From Deinococcus sp. (GTDB taxonomy: Bacteria; Deinococcota; Deinococci; Deinococcales; Thermaceae): a stretch of DNA of 14,803 nucleotides. Location of the stretch: the NCBI GenBank assembly GCA_023382135.1, contig JAMCQK010000028.1, positions 1 to 14,803 of the forward strand, written 5' to 3'. The notes beneath the pieces were generated by a model. It was not told the origin of the DNA, did not search any database, and worked only from the letters and a program-made list of their open reading frames with translations. Positions 13,470 to 14,803 of this stretch are shown piece after piece. A program made the position numbers and the translations under genes. Position 1 is the first letter of the stretch; each line of letters begins with the position of its first letter.

Positions 13470-14612
13470 ATGAAACTTCCTATTGGTTTTCGTGCTGGCG
13501 CCACACGCGCAAACATCAAGCCCTCGGGCAAGCCGGACTTAGCCCTGCTGGTCTCGGGTACACCCTGTGCCTGGGCCTACGTGGGTACCCAGAACATGGC
13601 GGCTGCGCCCAGCGTGGGCCGGGGACGCAGACTCTACGCCTCGGGCGAGGCGCTTAGCGCGGTGATTGTCAATGCGGGCAACGCAAACTGTGCCACTGGG
13701 CAGGAGGGAGTGGTGGCGGATGTGCGCATGGCGGAAATTGCTGCCTCGAGGCTTGCCTTCCCCGCCTCCCAGGTGCTCACCGCGTCAACCGGCGTGATTG
13801 GCGTGCCGCTTCCGCTGGACAAAATTGAGAGCAGTATCGGGAATATCCAGCTGGCCCCCAGCCTTGACCCGTTTGCCGAGGCCATCATGACCACCGATCT
13901 GGTGATGAAAGTGGCCGAGGCCGGGCTTTCTTCCGGCGCACGAGTTGTGGGCGTCTGCAAGGGCAGCGGGATGATCCAGCCCAACATGGCTACCATGTTG
14001 GCGTACATCCTTACCGATGCGGTGGTGCCGCAAGCGGAACTGCGCAGGGGCTGGAAAGGCGTGGTGGACCGGAGCTTTAACCAGGTGACCGTGGACACCG
14101 ACACCTCTACCAACGACATGGCCGTACTGATGGCCGGTGGAGCGGCGGGAGCAGTCAACCTGGCCGAATTTTGGCAAAAGGTTGAGGAAGTATGTGTTTC
14201 GCTGGCGCGGCAGCTGGCGCGCGATGGCGAGGGCGCCACCAAGCTGCTCACCGTGAAAGTAACCGGAGCCGCTTCCGATGAAGAGGCCCGTAAAGCTGCG
14301 CTTGCGGTTGCCGCCAGCCCGCTGTGGAAAAGCGCCCTTTACGGCAACGACCCCAACTGGGGACGGGTGATGATGGCGCTGGGAAAATCCGGCGCGCGCT
14401 TTAGCGTGGAGCAAGTCAAAATTTCTCTGCAAGGCCTTCCGCTCTACGCCGGAAGGGTGCTTCCCTTTGACCGCCAGGCCGCCAGCAAAGCCATGAAAGC
14501 AGGGGAAGTTTTGGTGGAAACGGATCTGGGTGAAGGCCAGGGAACAGGCACCGCCTGGGGCTGCGATCTAACCGAGGGGTACGTGCAGATTAACGCGCTG
14601 TACACCACGTAG
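13470..14612 (+). CDS. argJ: Bifunctional glutamate N-acetyltransferase / N-acetylornithine acetyltransferase (ArgJ)
   Basis: ArgJ transfers acetyl from N-acetylornithine to glutamate, recycling the acetyl group and releasing ornithine for ArgF. Some ArgJ proteins also use acetyl-CoA. The 380-residue precursor carries the self-cleavage site KGSGMIQPNMATML at 164-177. By family precedent it is cut between Ala174 and Thr175, and Thr175 becomes the catalytic nucleophile of the new beta chain. Also typical are NAGNANCATG at 68-77, TGVIG at 107-111, GNDPNWGRV in the C-terminal half and the ending GCDLTEGYVQINALYTT. Whether it is mono- or bifunctional cannot be read reliably. The start is the only good ATG, 27 nt after a heptamer repeat array, and the gene has no Shine-Dalgarno. 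Confidence 0.95.
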   Translation: MKLPIGFRAGATRANIKPSGKPDLALLVSGTPCAWAYVGTQNMAAAPSVGRGRRLYASGEALSAVIVNAGNANCATGQEGVVADVRMAEIAASRLAFPASQVLTASTGVIGVPLPLDKIESSIGNIQLAPSLDPFAEAIMTTDLVMKVAEAGLSSGARVVGVCKGSGMIQPNMATMLAYILTDAVVPQAELRRGWKGVVDRSFNQVTVDTDTSTNDMAVLMAGGAAGAVNLAEFWQKVEEVCVSLARQLARDGEGATKLLTVKVTGAASDEEARKAALAVAASPLWKSALYGNDPNWGRVMMALGKSGARFSVEQVKISLQGLPLYAGRVLPFDRQAASKAMKAGEVLVETDLGEGQGTGTAWGCDLTEGYVQINALYTT

Positions 14613-14614
14613 TG

Positions 14615-14623
14615 TGCTATACT
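14615..14623 (+). promoter_or_regulatory. Extended -10 promoter over the argJ stop region
   Basis: TGC-TATACT is an extended -10 element (TGN plus a near-consensus hexamer) starting three bases after the argJ stop. No good -35 box is evident, as is common for extended -10 promoters. Transcription would start near 14630, just before the ribosome site of the next gene, so that gene has its own promoter. Confidence 0.6.
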
Positions 14624-14630
14624 TTGCGCG

Positions 14631-14636
14631 GGAGGA
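14631..14636 (+). promoter_or_regulatory. Shine-Dalgarno of the right-edge gene
   Basis: GGAGGA lies 8 nt before the ATG at 14645 and fixes its start. With the predicted transcription start near 14630, the leader would be only about 15 nt. Confidence 0.7.
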
Positions 14637-14644
14637 AATTAACT

Positions 14645-14803
14645 ATGAAAAAACTCTTTGTAACCGCGCTATTCCTGATGCTGTTTGGTTCGGCTTTTGC
14701 CCAGTCCCCCTATGCTGGTTTTGGGCTTTTTTTCAGTAATGGCAGCGCATCTACGGGTCCCAGCGACTCAGGCGTTGGTTTCACTTTGCATGGTGGAGTT
14801 AAG
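14645..14803 (+). CDS. Secreted or outer-membrane protein, N-terminal part only
   Basis: Only 53 codons lie in the window. They encode a textbook Sec signal peptide (MKK, then the hydrophobic LFVTALFLMLFGS) with a cleavage site AFA|QS after residue 19. The mature part begins SPYAGFGLFF, with alternating aromatic and small residues and Gly/Ser-rich turns, and continues GVGFTLHGGVK. This resembles the first strands of a small outer-membrane beta-barrel, an inference from pattern only. The gene has its own promoter and ribosome site and runs off the right edge. Confidence 0.8.
   Translation, partial: MKKLFVTALFLMLFGSAFAQSPYAGFGLFFSNGSASTGPSDSGVGFTLHGGVK

Larger units (their letters stand above)
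444..13751. repeat. Dispersed palindrome CCTCGAGG, 13 copies
   Basis: Exact copies start at 444, 1236, 1450, 3956, 4490, 5591, 8030, 8372, 8746, 10863, 11274, 11742 and 13744. Five of them (4490, 8030, 8372, 8746, 11274) extend to the perfect 12-mer GGCCTCGAGGCC. All 13 lie inside coding genes (uvrA, TPR gene, bshB1, exporter, marR, argF, argJ). By rough base-composition estimate, fewer than one copy would be expected in a window of this size. Start and end here mark the outermost copies. Confidence 0.85.

Noticed and set aside
75..14803. CRISPR array, tRNA, rRNA, toxin-antitoxin pair, phage or other defence genes
   Set aside because: No regularly spaced identical repeats, no tRNA cloverleaf, and no gene with a nuclease, toxin, integrase or transposase signature was seen.

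Overview
The window looks like chromosomal DNA of a Thermus/Meiothermus-type bacterium (Deinococcota). This rests on the protein character (an ornithine carbamoyltransferase with a Thermus-like SLRTR site, a UvrA whose first zinc module begins CPEH, BshB1 and PlsY), the high G+C content with strong third-position GC, and many start codons with a -10 box only 6-7 nt upstream, as in leaderless mRNAs of this phylum. No lineage search was possible, so genus is an inference. Positions 1-74 are almost pure G and are probably a sequencing artefact at a contig end.

Layout: uvrA (minus, 412-3273) encodes the excision-repair damage sensor. A gene-poor stretch (3322-3875) separates it from a secreted TPR protein of unknown function (minus, 3876-5837). 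That gene is divergent from pdxH (plus, 6202-6837), and a perfect 12-bp-arm inverted repeat lies between them. After another spacer with a possible minus-strand membrane miniprotein come plsY and bshB1 (plus, 7168-8480), for phospholipid and bacillithiol synthesis. Convergent to these, with overlapping stop codons, is a marR-DHA2 efflux operon (minus, 8477-11070). The exporter carries an unusual ~250-residue insertion with tandem repeats between its last two membrane helices. Divergent from marR is the arginine cluster argF-argC-argJ (plus, 11209-14612). The right edge holds the start of a small secreted protein (14645 onward).

How the genes work together: ArgC and ArgJ supply steps of the acetylated branch to ornithine, and ArgF converts ornithine to citrulline. 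MarR probably represses itself and the exporter: a perfect palindrome sits between the -35 and -10 boxes of its own promoter. The other genes are housekeeping functions without an obvious shared pathway.

No defence system, CRISPR array, tRNA, rRNA or intact mobile element is visible. The most notable signals are (i) a palindrome, CCTCGAGG, present 13 times, all in coding DNA and five times as the 12-mer GGCCTCGAGGCC; (ii) a set of leaderless-type promoters, some with palindromes; (iii) the repeat-bearing insertion in the DHA2 exporter; and (iv) degenerate 7-bp tandem repeats and small ORFs in the arg cluster spacers.
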